A stretch of DNA of 13,115 nt from Bacteroidota bacterium (GTDB lineage: Bacteria; Bacteroidota; Bacteroidia; Chitinophagales; Chitinophagaceae). The DNA lies in NCBI GenBank assembly GCA_023392575.1, contig JAEVYV010000006.1, forward strand, positions 1-13,115, written 5' to 3'. Position numbers and translations under genes: made by a program. Of this stretch, positions 6,466 through 13,115 are shown piece after piece (the first letter of the stretch is position 1; every line of letters starts with the position of its first letter). Below the pieces are notes generated by a model. It was not told where the DNA came from and did no database searches. It worked only from the letters and a program-made list of their open reading frames with translations.

Positions 6466-8058
6466 CTAAACTCCCTTATGTATTTCACTGGTAAAGTGAA
6501 ACTCGATGTCGGGGTTATTGGTTCGTTCGGTATTTAAAAACCATTCGCTTTGCGCCAGGTACACCAGGTGCCCATCTTTATCCTCGGCAATATTGGATGA
6601 TTTAAAACGAATGAACTCATCTACCTTTTTGGGGTCTTTGCTGCTGATCCAGCAAGCCTTGTAAAAAGGCACGCTGTTGAACACTACCGAAGCGCCGTAC
6701 TCGTGCAGCAAGCGGTACTGGATCACCTCAAATTGCAACTCGCCTACACAACCAATGATCTTTTTGTTTCCGCCGAATTGCGTAAACAATTGCGCCACTC
6801 CTTCGTCGGTCAGCTGCAGCAAACCCTTTTCCAACTGCTTGGTCTTCATGGGATCTTTGTTCACCACTTCCCTGAACAGTTCCGGTGAAAACGAAGGTAT
6901 GCCGGTAAAGAAAAAATCTTCTCCTTCTGTCAGGGTATCGCCGATCTTAAAGCTGCCTGTATCAAACAAACCCACCACGTCTCCGGGATAAGCATCGTCC
7001 ACTATATTTTTTTCCCGGGCCAAAAACGAATAGGGATTGCTAAAGCGAACGTCCTTATCCAAACGAACATGATGAAAATATTTGTTCCGCTCAAACCGCC
7101 CCGAACACACCCGTAAAAAGGCAATACGATCCCGATGTTTGGGATCGAGGTTGGCGTGAATTTTAAAAATAAACCCGCTGAATTTCTCTTCCGTTACCGC
7201 AACCTTGCGCTTGTTGGTTTCCCGATCCCTGGGCATGGGCGCAATACGAATAAACGTATCCAGCATTTCCTTCACGCCAAAATTATTGATGGCACTTCCA
7301 AAGAACACCGGCGCCACATCGCCGCTCAGGTAATTTGCCGTGTCCAACTCGCCGTACACGCCATCAATCAGCTCTACGTCTTCCCGGAGTAGATCGGCAT
7401 CCCGCTCCCCGAGTTTTTCGTTCAATACAGCAGATCCCAGCTCGGAAATCGAAATGGTGTCTTCATCGGTTGCTTTGGTATTGGGTGTAAACAGCCGCAG
7501 GTTTTTGTGATGCAGATCGTACACCCCTTTAAAATCCTTTCCCTGATTGATGGGCCAGGTCATGGGGTGCAGCGAAATGGATAATTCCTTTTCAATTTCT
7601 TCCAGCAGGTCAAAGCGGTTTTTCCCGTCGCGGTCCAACTTGTTGATGAACACAATCACCGGGGTTTTGCGCATGCGGCAAACCTGCATCAGGCGGCGGG
7701 TTTGCTCTTCCACTCCGTTTACACTATCCACCACCAGAATAACACTATCCACCGCCGTCAGCGTTCGGTACGTGTCTTCGGCAAAATCCTTGTGCCCCGG
7801 TGTGTCCAGCAGGTTGATCAAGGTACCATTGTACTCAAAGCTCATCACCGAAGTGGCCACCGAGATACCCCTTTGGCGCTCGATCTCCATGAAGTCGGAA
7901 GTAGCGGCTTTTTTGATCTTATTGCTTTTTACCGCACCGGCCACCTGTATGGCGCCTCCAAACAGCAAGAACTTTTCGGTCAGGGTTGTTTTACCGGCAT
8001 CGGGGTGAGAAATGATGGCAAAGGTTCTGCGTTTCTCTATTTCGTTTTGATATTTCAT
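6466..8058 (-). CDS. prfC: Peptide chain release factor 3 (RF3)
   Basis: A translational GTPase that removes RF1/RF2 from the ribosome after peptide release. The 530-residue length equals the usual RF3 (E. coli 529). GTPase motifs are complete: G1 HPDAGKTT (residues 18-25), a switch I region with SDFMEIERQRGISVATSV (64-81), G3 DTPGH (85-89) and G4 NKLD (139-142). The AIQVAGAVK segment after the P-loop and EIERQRGIS distinguish RF3 from EF-G and EF-Tu. The C-terminal RF3 domain includes IGCVGELQFEV. ATG 8058-8056 gives the expected N-terminus. A -7 box lies about 60 nt upstream. It is transcribed alone, converging with purB. I see no truncation or missing residue. Confidence 0.96.
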   Translation of the reverse strand: MKYQNEIEKRRTFAIISHPDAGKTTLTEKFLLFGGAIQVAGAVKSNKIKKAATSDFMEIERQRGISVATSVMSFEYNGTLINLLDTPGHKDFAEDTYRTLTAVDSVILVVDSVNGVEEQTRRLMQVCRMRKTPVIVFINKLDRDGKNRFDLLEEIEKELSISLHPMTWPINQGKDFKGVYDLHHKNLRLFTPNTKATDEDTISISELGSAVLNEKLGERDADLLREDVELIDGVYGELDTANYLSGDVAPVFFGSAINNFGVKEMLDTFIRIAPMPRDRETNKRKVAVTEEKFSGFIFKIHANLDPKHRDRIAFLRVCSGRFERNKYFHHVRLDKDVRFSNPYSFLAREKNIVDDAYPGDVVGLFDTGSFKIGDTLTEGEDFFFTGIPSFSPELFREVVNKDPMKTKQLEKGLLQLTDEGVAQLFTQFGGNKKIIGCVGELQFEVIQYRLLHEYGASVVFNSVPFYKACWISSKDPKKVDEFIRFKSSNIAEDKDGHLVYLAQSEWFLNTERTNNPDIEFHFTSEIHKGV

Positions 8059-8119
8059 GTGTTTGCAGGCCCGGCTTTTAGTTGACGGAATCCGTAAGCT
8101 GAACTTATTTTTAGCGGAG

Positions 8120-8127
8120 CAAAAGTA
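8120..8127 (-). promoter_or_regulatory. Candidate -7 promoter box of prfC
   Basis: On the minus strand it reads TACTTTTG, an exact TAnnTTTG match, placed to give a leader of about 55 nt before the prfC ATG. A TTTC about 20 nt further upstream is only a weak -33 candidate. Being exact and in a short spacer upstream of a monocistronic gene, it is a good candidate. Confidence 0.5.
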
Positions 8128-8160
8128 CGGCGAACGACGTTAAGGAAACTTTGAAAGTTG

Positions 8161-8273
8161 CCTCCCGTTTACCTACCCTTGCCGGGACCCGGCGCTTTGG
8201 TTGCCAAAACATGGCTAATGAGCAGCCTGGCATCCAAACTGCCGCCAGACTCGGGAGACAGGTATATGGGAAG
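8161..8273. repeat. GC-rich imperfect palindrome (REP- or MITE-like candidate)
   Basis: Two nested pairs of arms can be aligned by eye. The outer arms are 8161-8174 against 8260-8273 (11 of 14 bases complementary). The inner arms are 8190-8205 against 8229-8244 (13 of 16), around a 24-nt loop, with a partly paired stretch between them. It also holds GCCGGGACCCGGC (8181-8193), a perfect odd palindrome. The block is visibly more GC-rich than other intergenic DNA here. It lies 66 bp past the receiver-protein stop and upstream of the prfC promoter. It could be a dispersed intergenic repeat or a long terminator for the receiver gene. Copy number cannot be judged from one window. Confidence 0.5.
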
Positions 8274-8338
8274 ATGAAGCAAGGCAATCCTATTACTCTC
8301 CACCGGAATCGGGGGAAAGGCACCGCCAGACATCTGAG

Positions 8339-8707
8339 CTATAGGTTATAGAGTGCCAGTTGCCGGTCCACCTTTTCAAGCAAGATCTTGGTATTTACCG
8401 GTTTGGCTATAAAATCATCAGCCCCGTAACTGTCGATCTTACCGGCGGCACCGGGATGCGCCGAAAACATGATCACCGGGATGTGCTTCGTCGCCTCAGC
8501 ATGTTTGATTTCTTTGCAAATGGTTCTGCCGTCCGCCCCCGATAACAACACATCCAGCAAAATGACCGAAGGCGCAAATTGTTGGATTTTCCCAAAAACC
8601 TCTTCCCGGCGGGCTGCGGTTCCTACTTCATGCCCCTGTTTTTTAAGCATAATTTCCATAACGGTCCTGATATCCGGATCGTCATCAATTATTAAGATCC
8701 TGGCCAT
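8339..8707 (-). CDS. Stand-alone CheY-like response-regulator receiver protein
   Basis: A single receiver (REC) domain of 122 residues with no output domain. It is phosphorylated by a partner histidine kinase and presumably acts by protein contact or in a phosphorelay. All key residues are present: acidic pocket D8-D10 in LIIDDDPD, phospho-acceptor D52 in ILLDVLLSG, switch residue S82 in VIMFSAH, and K102 in the conserved AKPVN. The residue at the conserved aromatic switch position is probably F99. No kinase, sensor or HPt gene lies within the window, so it is an orphan here. It is transcribed toward prfC but separated from it by about 280 bp with a palindrome and a separate promoter, so not obviously an operon. 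Its pathway cannot be named. Confidence 0.9.
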   Translation of the reverse strand: MARILIIDDDPDIRTVMEIMLKKQGHEVGTAARREEVFGKIQQFAPSVILLDVLLSGADGRTICKEIKHAEATKHIPVIMFSAHPGAAGKIDSYGADDFIAKPVNTKILLEKVDRQLALYNL

Positions 8708-8952
8708 AAATTTTCAGAATGGAAGTTCATTAATTCAAAATCGCTCCTGGCACAAGGCGGATGGGACTGCCGAAATTAGGAAAATTTATCTAAACAGCTG
8801 AGGGCTCTATTCAGTATTTTAATACAAATCCCGGCCTTAAAACACATGCCAAAGCCTCATTTCTTTAAGAGCCCCGTATAACGAAGCCAAAAGCAACGGA
8901 TCACCGGAGCAATTAAGATGTTGACGGGCATCATAAATTCTGTTCCGCCCAT
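8708..8952. other. Spacer between divergent receiver gene and ABC permease
   Basis: About 245 bp without a gene. GGGCTCT (8802-8808) and AGAGCCC (8868-8874) are 7-bp complements around a 59-nt AT-rich interior, a possible structured or regulatory stretch but possibly chance. I see no exact promoter box for the receiver gene. TAATTTCG on the minus strand (8774-8781) is one mismatch away. Confidence 0.35.
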
Positions 8953-8960
8953 TACCTTTG
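8953..8960 (+). promoter_or_regulatory. Candidate -7 promoter box directly before the ABC permease start
   Basis: TACCTTTG is an exact TAnnTTTG match ending only 4 nt before the ATG at 8965. If used, transcription would start at or within a few bases of that ATG, giving a leaderless or nearly leaderless mRNA. A well-spaced -33 TTTG is not seen (the nearest TTG is at 8921-8923, too distant), so the box could be fortuitous. Confidence 0.4.
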
Positions 8961-8964
8961 TTAC

Positions 8965-10209
8965 ATGCGCCGCTTGTTAGAAATAATAACCAATAGTTTT
9001 AAGATGGCTCTGCAGGAGCTTTGGGAAAACAAGCTGCGCACCTTTCTTTCCCTGTTTGGGGTAACCATTGGCATTTTCTGCATTATTGGAGTTCTGGCTA
9101 CGGTTAACAGTCTTCAAACCAACATTCAAAATCAGTTGAAGTCTCTGGGCAATAACACCATTTACATTGACAAGTGGGACTGGAGCGGTGGCCCCGATTA
9201 TCCTTTTTGGAAGTATGCCAAACGGCCGCAGCCAAAATTTGAAGAGCTGGAAGAAGTAAAAAAGCGGACGGCCACAGCCCAGTATACAGCCTTTTTCATC
9301 AATACCATGCTTTCGGTTGATGCTGGCGACAATACGCTCAGCAATGTGCGTCTCTACGGTGTAACACAGGACTACCAAAACATACAGGCCCTGGAAATAG
9401 CATACGGACGATTTATTACCGAAGGCGAATTTCAGCACGGTACCAACGTGGCGGTGCTGGGCAACGAAATAGCGGAAAACCTGTTTGGAGCAGCCGAGGT
9501 TGCCCTGGGCAAACAAATTACCATCAAGGGGCGCAAAGCACTTGTCATCGGTGTCATCAAAAAACAGGGTAGTCAAATAGTGGGTGGTTGGCAGTTTGAC
9601 AAATGTGTGATCCTGCCGTACAGCTACGCAAAAACCCTGGTGGACGAAAACCGGTCCAATCCGGTGCTGATGGTAAAAGGTTTTGAAAACATCAGCAGCA
9701 AGGTTTTAAAAGACGAGCTTACCGGCACCATGCGGTCGGTGCGAAAACTCAACCCTACCCAGGAAAACGATTTTTCCCTAAACGACATCAACGATTTGAG
9801 CGAAAGTTTAAATCAGGCCTTTGTGAGCATCAACATTGGCGGCTGGGCCATTGGGGCGCTTGCTTTTGTTGTAGGCATTTTTGGCGTGGCCAACATTATG
9901 TTTGTAACCGTAAAGGAAAGAACCCCGCAAATTGGGCTCAAAAAAGCGGTTGGCGCCAAAAGCCGGGTCATTTTGATGGAGTTTTTACTGGAATCGGCCT
10001 TTTTATGCATTATTGGCGGAGCCATCGGCCTGTTGTTGCTTTTTATACTTGCCGAAGTTGCCAGCTCCCTGGTTGATTTCCCATTCTTTCTTTCTCCGTT
10101 TATCATTCTGCTGGCTGTATTTATTTGTATTGTGGCGGGCATTCTTGCAGGCATCATCCCTGCTTTGCGGGCCGCCAAAATGGATCCGGTAGTAGCCATC
10201 AGAAGTTAG
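8965..10209 (+). CDS. MacB/FtsX-like ABC transporter permease
   Basis: An inner-membrane subunit of a MacB-type ABC system, a family coupling cytoplasmic ATP hydrolysis to movement of periplasmic domains for efflux, lipoprotein release or cell-wall control. The 414-residue layout is typical: a short N-terminal helix, TM1 at about 27-49, a large periplasmic MacB_PCD domain (about 50-290), then TM2 (297-321), TM3 (346-371) and TM4 (378-401). The conserved cytoplasmic loop VKERTPQIGLKKAVGA (316-331) and the C-terminal PALRAAKMDPVVAIRS are hallmarks. The WDWSGGPDYPFWKY stretch (71-84) is aromatic-rich. No ATPase or membrane-fusion gene lies next to it here, so its partners are elsewhere. Upstream the receiver gene is divergent, and a -7 box almost touches the start. 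The exported substrate is unknown. Confidence 0.9.
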   Translation: MRRLLEIITNSFKMALQELWENKLRTFLSLFGVTIGIFCIIGVLATVNSLQTNIQNQLKSLGNNTIYIDKWDWSGGPDYPFWKYAKRPQPKFEELEEVKKRTATAQYTAFFINTMLSVDAGDNTLSNVRLYGVTQDYQNIQALEIAYGRFITEGEFQHGTNVAVLGNEIAENLFGAAEVALGKQITIKGRKALVIGVIKKQGSQIVGGWQFDKCVILPYSYAKTLVDENRSNPVLMVKGFENISSKVLKDELTGTMRSVRKLNPTQENDFSLNDINDLSESLNQAFVSINIGGWAIGALAFVVGIFGVANIMFVTVKERTPQIGLKKAVGAKSRVILMEFLLESAFLCIIGGAIGLLLLFILAEVASSLVDFPFFLSPFIILLAVFICIVAGILAGIIPALRAAKMDPVVAIRS

Positions 10210-10441
10210 AAGGCACCAAACTCACCGATCAAAACTTTCTTCAGACAGGTCATCCCGTAAAAGCCTATTTCTAAAGGCATCAATCACAGATAACACTAAA
10301 CCGCTGTCACGGAAATCATCGGGAAACGTGAGGCGGCAGAGGTGAGACAGAAACAGTCTCTTTCCCTTCGGTCATTTATCAACCCACATCTACCATCTTG
10401 ACAACCGCTGGGTACAAACTTTTGTCGTCCTCGTTTACGCC
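10210..10441. other. Spacer between ABC permease and tsaD
   Basis: No gene found. It contains GAGAC(10344-10348)/GTCTC(10356-10360), a small hairpin with a 7-nt loop. It is nested within GGGAAA(10321-10326)/TTTCCC(10361-10366), a possible weak terminator for the permease gene. A candidate tsaD promoter follows. Confidence 0.35.
10398..10424 (+). promoter_or_regulatory. Possible tsaD promoter
   Basis: TTG at 10398-10400 and AACTTTTG at 10417-10424 (one mismatch from TAnnTTTG) are separated by 16 nt, roughly the layout of a Bacteroidetes -33/-7 pair. Transcription would start near 10430, ahead of both candidate tsaD starts. The evidence is weaker than for the exact matches elsewhere in the window. 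Confidence 0.3.
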
Positions 10442-10507
10442 ATGCAAGCAACCCGGCCAGTTTTTGCTCTCGTCAATATTCAGTTCTTTTGCATACTCTT
10501 TTGGATT

Positions 10508-11572
10508 ATGAACACGAATCAATCACATAATAATATTTCGGGGTTTTCGACAAAAGAAGCCGGGGATAAGGTTTGCCTTCTGGCCATCGAATCTTCCTGC
10601 GACGAAACATCGGCATCGGTATGCCGCAACGGAAAGATTTTATCCAACTTCATTGCCAACCAAAAAATACACGAAAAATATGGCGGCGGGGTGCCGGAAC
10701 TGGCCAGCCGGGCCCACATGCAAAACATTGTGCCGGTGGTGGAGGTAGCCCTTCAACAGGCCGGCGTTCAGCTGAACGAACTGGATGCCATAGCTTTTAC
10801 CCAGGCACCGGGACTGATCGGCTCTTTGCTTGTCGGCAGCCAGTTTGCCAAATCGCTGGCGCTGGCGTTAAACAAGCCGCTGATAGCCGTACATCATATG
10901 CAGGCGCATGTGATGGCCAATTTAATCGAGGAGCAAAAACCCGCTTTTCCTTTTTTGTGCCTCACCGTTAGCGGCGGACACACCCAAATTGTCCGGGTCG
11001 ACAGCCCCGCTGACATGAAGGTGATTGGAGAAACCCTGGACGATGCCGCCGGAGAAGCATTTGACAAATCGGCCAAATTACTGGGGCTGCCCTACCCCGG
11101 CGGCCCCTTGGTGGACAAGTACGCACAACAGGGCGACGCCAACCGCTTTAGTTTTGCCGAACCCCAAATTGAGGGGCTGGACTTCAGCTTCAGCGGGTTA
11201 AAAACCTCCATTCTTTATTTTTTACAAAGGCAGACAAAGGCGGACCCCGATTTCATCAAAAACAACCTGCCCGATCTTTGTGCCTCCATCCAACACCGCA
11301 TCGTGTCCATTTTACTGAAAAAACTAAAACGGGCCGCCCTGCAAACAGGCATCACGGAGCTTTGCATAGCAGGCGGGGTTTCGGCCAACAGCGGCCTAAG
11401 ACAGGCCTTTAAGGACTTGTGCGCCGCCAACGGCTGGAACGCATTCATTCCCCCGTTTGAGTATTGCACTGATAACGCGGCCATGATCGCCATTACGGCC
11501 TATTACAAGTATTTGAACGGAGATTTCGACAGTCTTTCAGTTAGTGCCAGCGCCCGGGCGGAGTGGAAGTAA
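10508..11572 (+). CDS. tsaD: TsaD, tRNA N6-threonylcarbamoyladenosine transferase
   Basis: Transfers the threonylcarbamoyl group from TC-AMP to A37 of ANN-reading tRNAs, with partners TsaB and TsaE (not in this window). It has the ASKHA fold. Numbered from ATG 10508 (354 residues), motifs are LLAIESSCDETSA (24-36), the metal-binding HHMQAH (HxxxH at 130-134), VSGGHTQ (154-160), the signature LDDAAGEAFDKSAKLLGLPYPGGP (177-200), AGGVSANSGLR (288-298) and YCTDNAAMIA (319-328) with the metal-ligand Asp. An in-frame ATG at 10442 adds 22 hydrophobic, unconserved residues. I prefer 10508 because even this start leaves about 20 residues before the family core and family members are near 340 residues. 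The next gene, also for tRNA modification, follows after 30 bp and is probably co-transcribed. Confidence 0.95.
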   Translation: MNTNQSHNNISGFSTKEAGDKVCLLAIESSCDETSASVCRNGKILSNFIANQKIHEKYGGGVPELASRAHMQNIVPVVEVALQQAGVQLNELDAIAFTQAPGLIGSLLVGSQFAKSLALALNKPLIAVHHMQAHVMANLIEEQKPAFPFLCLTVSGGHTQIVRVDSPADMKVIGETLDDAAGEAFDKSAKLLGLPYPGGPLVDKYAQQGDANRFSFAEPQIEGLDFSFSGLKTSILYFLQRQTKADPDFIKNNLPDLCASIQHRIVSILLKKLKRAALQTGITELCIAGGVSANSGLRQAFKDLCAANGWNAFIPPFEYCTDNAAMIAITAYYKYLNGDFDSLSVSASARAEWK

Positions 11573-11602
11573 GCCCGTCAACTTTTCCTCTAATTTTTGC
11601 TT

Positions 11603-12328
11603 ATGCCCAACCCTTACTTCCGCTTCAAGCAATTTACCGTCTTTCACGACCGCTGCGCTATGAAAGTAACCACGGATGGCTGTTTGTTTGGCGGATGGTG
11701 CGCCCAGGAAATTCAGCAAACAAACCCCGATGCCAAGAATCTGCTGGACATTGGCACGGGCACCAGCCTATTGTCACTGATGATTGCACAAAAAAACAAC
11801 CTCTGTATAGATGCCGTGGAAATAAGCAAAGAAGCTGCGGGGCAAGCAGTGGAGAACATCCGTTCTTCGCCCTGGAAAGAAAGCATCAGCTTGTTTGAAA
11901 CCGATATTCTTGCGTTTCAGCCGGAAAAAAAATACGACTTCATCGTAAGCAATCCTCCTTTTTACGAAAACGAACTAGCTTCCCGGCAAACAGCAAAAAA
12001 CCAGGCCCATCACAGCTCACATCTTACTTTTTCCCAGCTTCTTACGGTTGTTGCCAGCCTGCTCCGGAAGGAGGGTTTTTTCTTTTTACTGCTACCTTTT
12101 AAACGGCTTCTGCAAACCGAAGCGCTTTTGGTTCAGCACGGGCTGTTTCTCCACAAAAAAATACTGGTACAACAATCCACCCGGCATCCTTATTTCCGGG
12201 TGTTGCTGATGGGATCAAAACAAAATGCGGAAGATGTGTTTGTTTCCACCATGGCCATCCGGGACGAACAGCAGCAGTACACACCGGCATTTGCAGCACT
12301 GCTAAAGGACTATTATTTATACCTCTGA
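11603..12328 (+). CDS. trmN: tRNA1(Val) (adenine(37)-N6)-methyltransferase (TrmN/YfiC type)
   Basis: A SAM-dependent N6-adenine methyltransferase that by homology modifies A37 of tRNA1(Val). From ATG 11603 it has 241 residues, the family length. MPNPYFRFKQFTVFHD at the N-terminus and MKVTTDGCLFGGW (20-32) are typical of YfiC-like proteins. SAM motif I is LLDIGTGTSLLSLM (47-60), and the N6-adenine catalytic motif IV is SNPPFYEN (116-123), followed by AHHS and LTFSQLL. A TTG two codons upstream (11597) is in frame, but the ATG gives the standard N-terminus. It lies 30 bp behind tsaD, which also acts at position 37 of tRNAs, so they probably form an operon. The 3' end overlaps the opposing gene by 12 bp. 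An alternative is a related methyltransferase with another tRNA target. Confidence 0.87.
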   Translation: MPNPYFRFKQFTVFHDRCAMKVTTDGCLFGGWCAQEIQQTNPDAKNLLDIGTGTSLLSLMIAQKNNLCIDAVEISKEAAGQAVENIRSSPWKESISLFETDILAFQPEKKYDFIVSNPPFYENELASRQTAKNQAHHSSHLTFSQLLTVVASLLRKEGFFFLLLPFKRLLQTEALLVQHGLFLHKKILVQQSTRHPYFRVLLMGSKQNAEDVFVSTMAIRDEQQQYTPAFAALLKDYYLYL

Positions 12329-13115
12329 TCCCAGTTTCCCTTCGGCATAATCCCTTAGGTACCCGAACCGCTCCGTGAGCTGGCCGTTTTTAACAATAGT
12401 GGCCCGTTCAATGATGCCAGAATGTCCTTCAACCAAATCCGGCAAAATGTGTTTCAGCAATTGTTCGCCAAAATACTTGGACGCATCCCGGGGCAATTCG
12501 TTGGGCAGGTTGCCCACCGCCATAACATCGATGGATCCAGGCAGCGAAGGCGCTGTTTTTTGAAATGTTTTTCTGTCTACGCCATAGACCGGATCTTCAA
12601 TGGACTGATCGCCCAGGTTAATGGGCACAGAACCATTGGCATCATCCGTTACATCGGCAATGACCTGTATGCGAAAATCCGGACTGGAAATATCTTCTTT
12701 GTCAAAAAGACGCGGCACGTTGACATCCCAATAAACGCCGTTCATTAAAATATCGGTTTGCGACACATATTTTTTAAACAGACATCTATACTCCGACGGG
12801 TGTTCGTGAAAATGTTCCCGGTTGTAGCTTCCGGTTTCCTTGTGTGCATATAAATCCGCTCCTTTCAGCTGCACGTATACCGGATAGGAAAACTCTTTCG
12901 AAACAAACTCCTCCTTTTCCACTTCAATAATGCCCATCAGGTTCATGATTTCAAGAATGCCGTGTGCCACCCGGCCCGAACCGGTAACCGCAATTTTTAC
13001 ATTGGGAATCTTTAAACCAAAATAACCGTGTATCAGCTCCTTAAAATCTTTTTGCTTGTACACCCGTTCCAACGCAAAGCTGCCCGTGCGTTTTCCGTAG
13101 GCCATCATTCCGTTG
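12317..13115 (-). CDS. LYS1/alanine-dehydrogenase-like NAD(P)-dependent oxidoreductase, 5' end cut by window edge
   Basis: The visible 265 residues form the C-terminal two thirds of a protein of the saccharopine dehydrogenase (lysine-forming)/alanine dehydrogenase family, which acts on amino acids with a nicotinamide cofactor. The Rossmann motif IAVTGSGRVAHGILEIM fits the GxGRVxxGAxEI pattern of this group, followed by an acidic strand end IIEVEKEEF. Further family-like segments are YVSQTDILMNGVYWD, VIADVTDDANGSVPI and IEDPVYGVDR. The frame remains open through the right edge (NGMMAYGKRTG), so the internal ATG at 13108 is not the start. The stop overlaps the tail of the opposing methyltransferase by 12 bp. 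Whether it makes lysine, alanine or something else cannot be decided from this fragment. Confidence 0.8.
   Translation of the reverse strand, partial: NGMMAYGKRTGSFALERVYKQKDFKELIHGYFGLKIPNVKIAVTGSGRVAHGILEIMNLMGIIEVEKEEFVSKEFSYPVYVQLKGADLYAHKETGSYNREHFHEHPSEYRCLFKKYVSQTDILMNGVYWDVNVPRLFDKEDISSPDFRIQVIADVTDDANGSVPINLGDQSIEDPVYGVDRKTFQKTAPSLPGSIDVMAVGNLPNELPRDASKYFGEQLLKHILPDLVEGHSGIIERATIVKNGQLTERFGYLRDYAEGKLGSEV

Noticed and set aside
7547..8085. Plus-strand open frames of 127 and 153 codons opposite prfC
   Set aside because: Opposite the conserved GTPase domain of RF3, low-complexity serine-rich translation, and no independent support.
8111..8351. Small overlapping open frames on both strands in the GC-rich spacer
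   Set aside because: Two opposite frames open through the same palindrome is what GC-rich repeat DNA produces. Neither has a motif or sensible start, so I describe the block as a repeat.
8977..9576. Minus-strand open frame of 199 codons inside the ABC permease gene
   Set aside because: Antisense to a recognisable MacB-like protein, with no motif of its own and no promoter box.
1..13115. Hidden defence, phage or other novel multi-gene system
   Set aside because: Every gene of fair length belongs to a familiar family (glycosyltransferase, methyltransferase, MqnA, PurB, RF3, receiver, MacB-like permease, TsaD, TrmN, LYS1-like). No toxin, nuclease, integrase, transposase or reverse transcriptase motif was seen.

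Overview
The window looks like chromosomal DNA of a Bacteroidota bacterium, most likely a relative of Chitinophagaceae (placement is inference). Reasons: AT-leaning intergenic DNA, starts without Shine-Dalgarno sequences, several exact TAnnTTTG motifs (the Bacteroidetes -7 promoter box) in front of genes, an MqnA-type (futalosine) menaquinone gene, and a LYS1/alanine-dehydrogenase-like protein of a kind I associate with this phylum.

Left part (1-3762) is a surface-carbohydrate cluster. It holds a GT4-like glycosyltransferase cut by the left edge (+), two translationally coupled GT2-like glycosyltransferases on the minus strand that converge on it with a 30-bp overlap, and a divergent FkbM-type methyltransferase (+). 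This part appears AT-richer than the rest, as is common for exchangeable polysaccharide loci. A gene-free stretch of about 420 bp (3763-4182) separates it from housekeeping genes.

Middle part (4183-8058): mqnA (-) and purB (+) diverge from a short spacer filled with two heptanucleotide tandem arrays. purB (+) and prfC (-) converge on a long inverted repeat that starts in a 9-nt tandem repeat and probably terminates transcription from both sides. Upstream of prfC, on the far side of its promoter, lies a GC-rich imperfect palindrome of about 113 bp (8161-8273). A stand-alone CheY-like receiver protein (-) follows.

Right part (8965-13115): a MacB/FtsX-like ABC permease (+), then tsaD (+) and a TrmN/YfiC-like tRNA methyltransferase (+) 30 bp apart, both tRNA-modification genes acting on different positions. 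A LYS1/alanine-dehydrogenase-like gene (-), cut by the right edge, overlaps the methyltransferase tail to tail by 12 bp.

I see no tRNA, rRNA, CRISPR, transposase, phage or defence genes. The coding content is ordinary. The least explained material is intergenic: short-period tandem arrays on both sides of purB, the GC-rich palindrome, and a promoter box only 4 nt before the permease start that suggests a leaderless mRNA.
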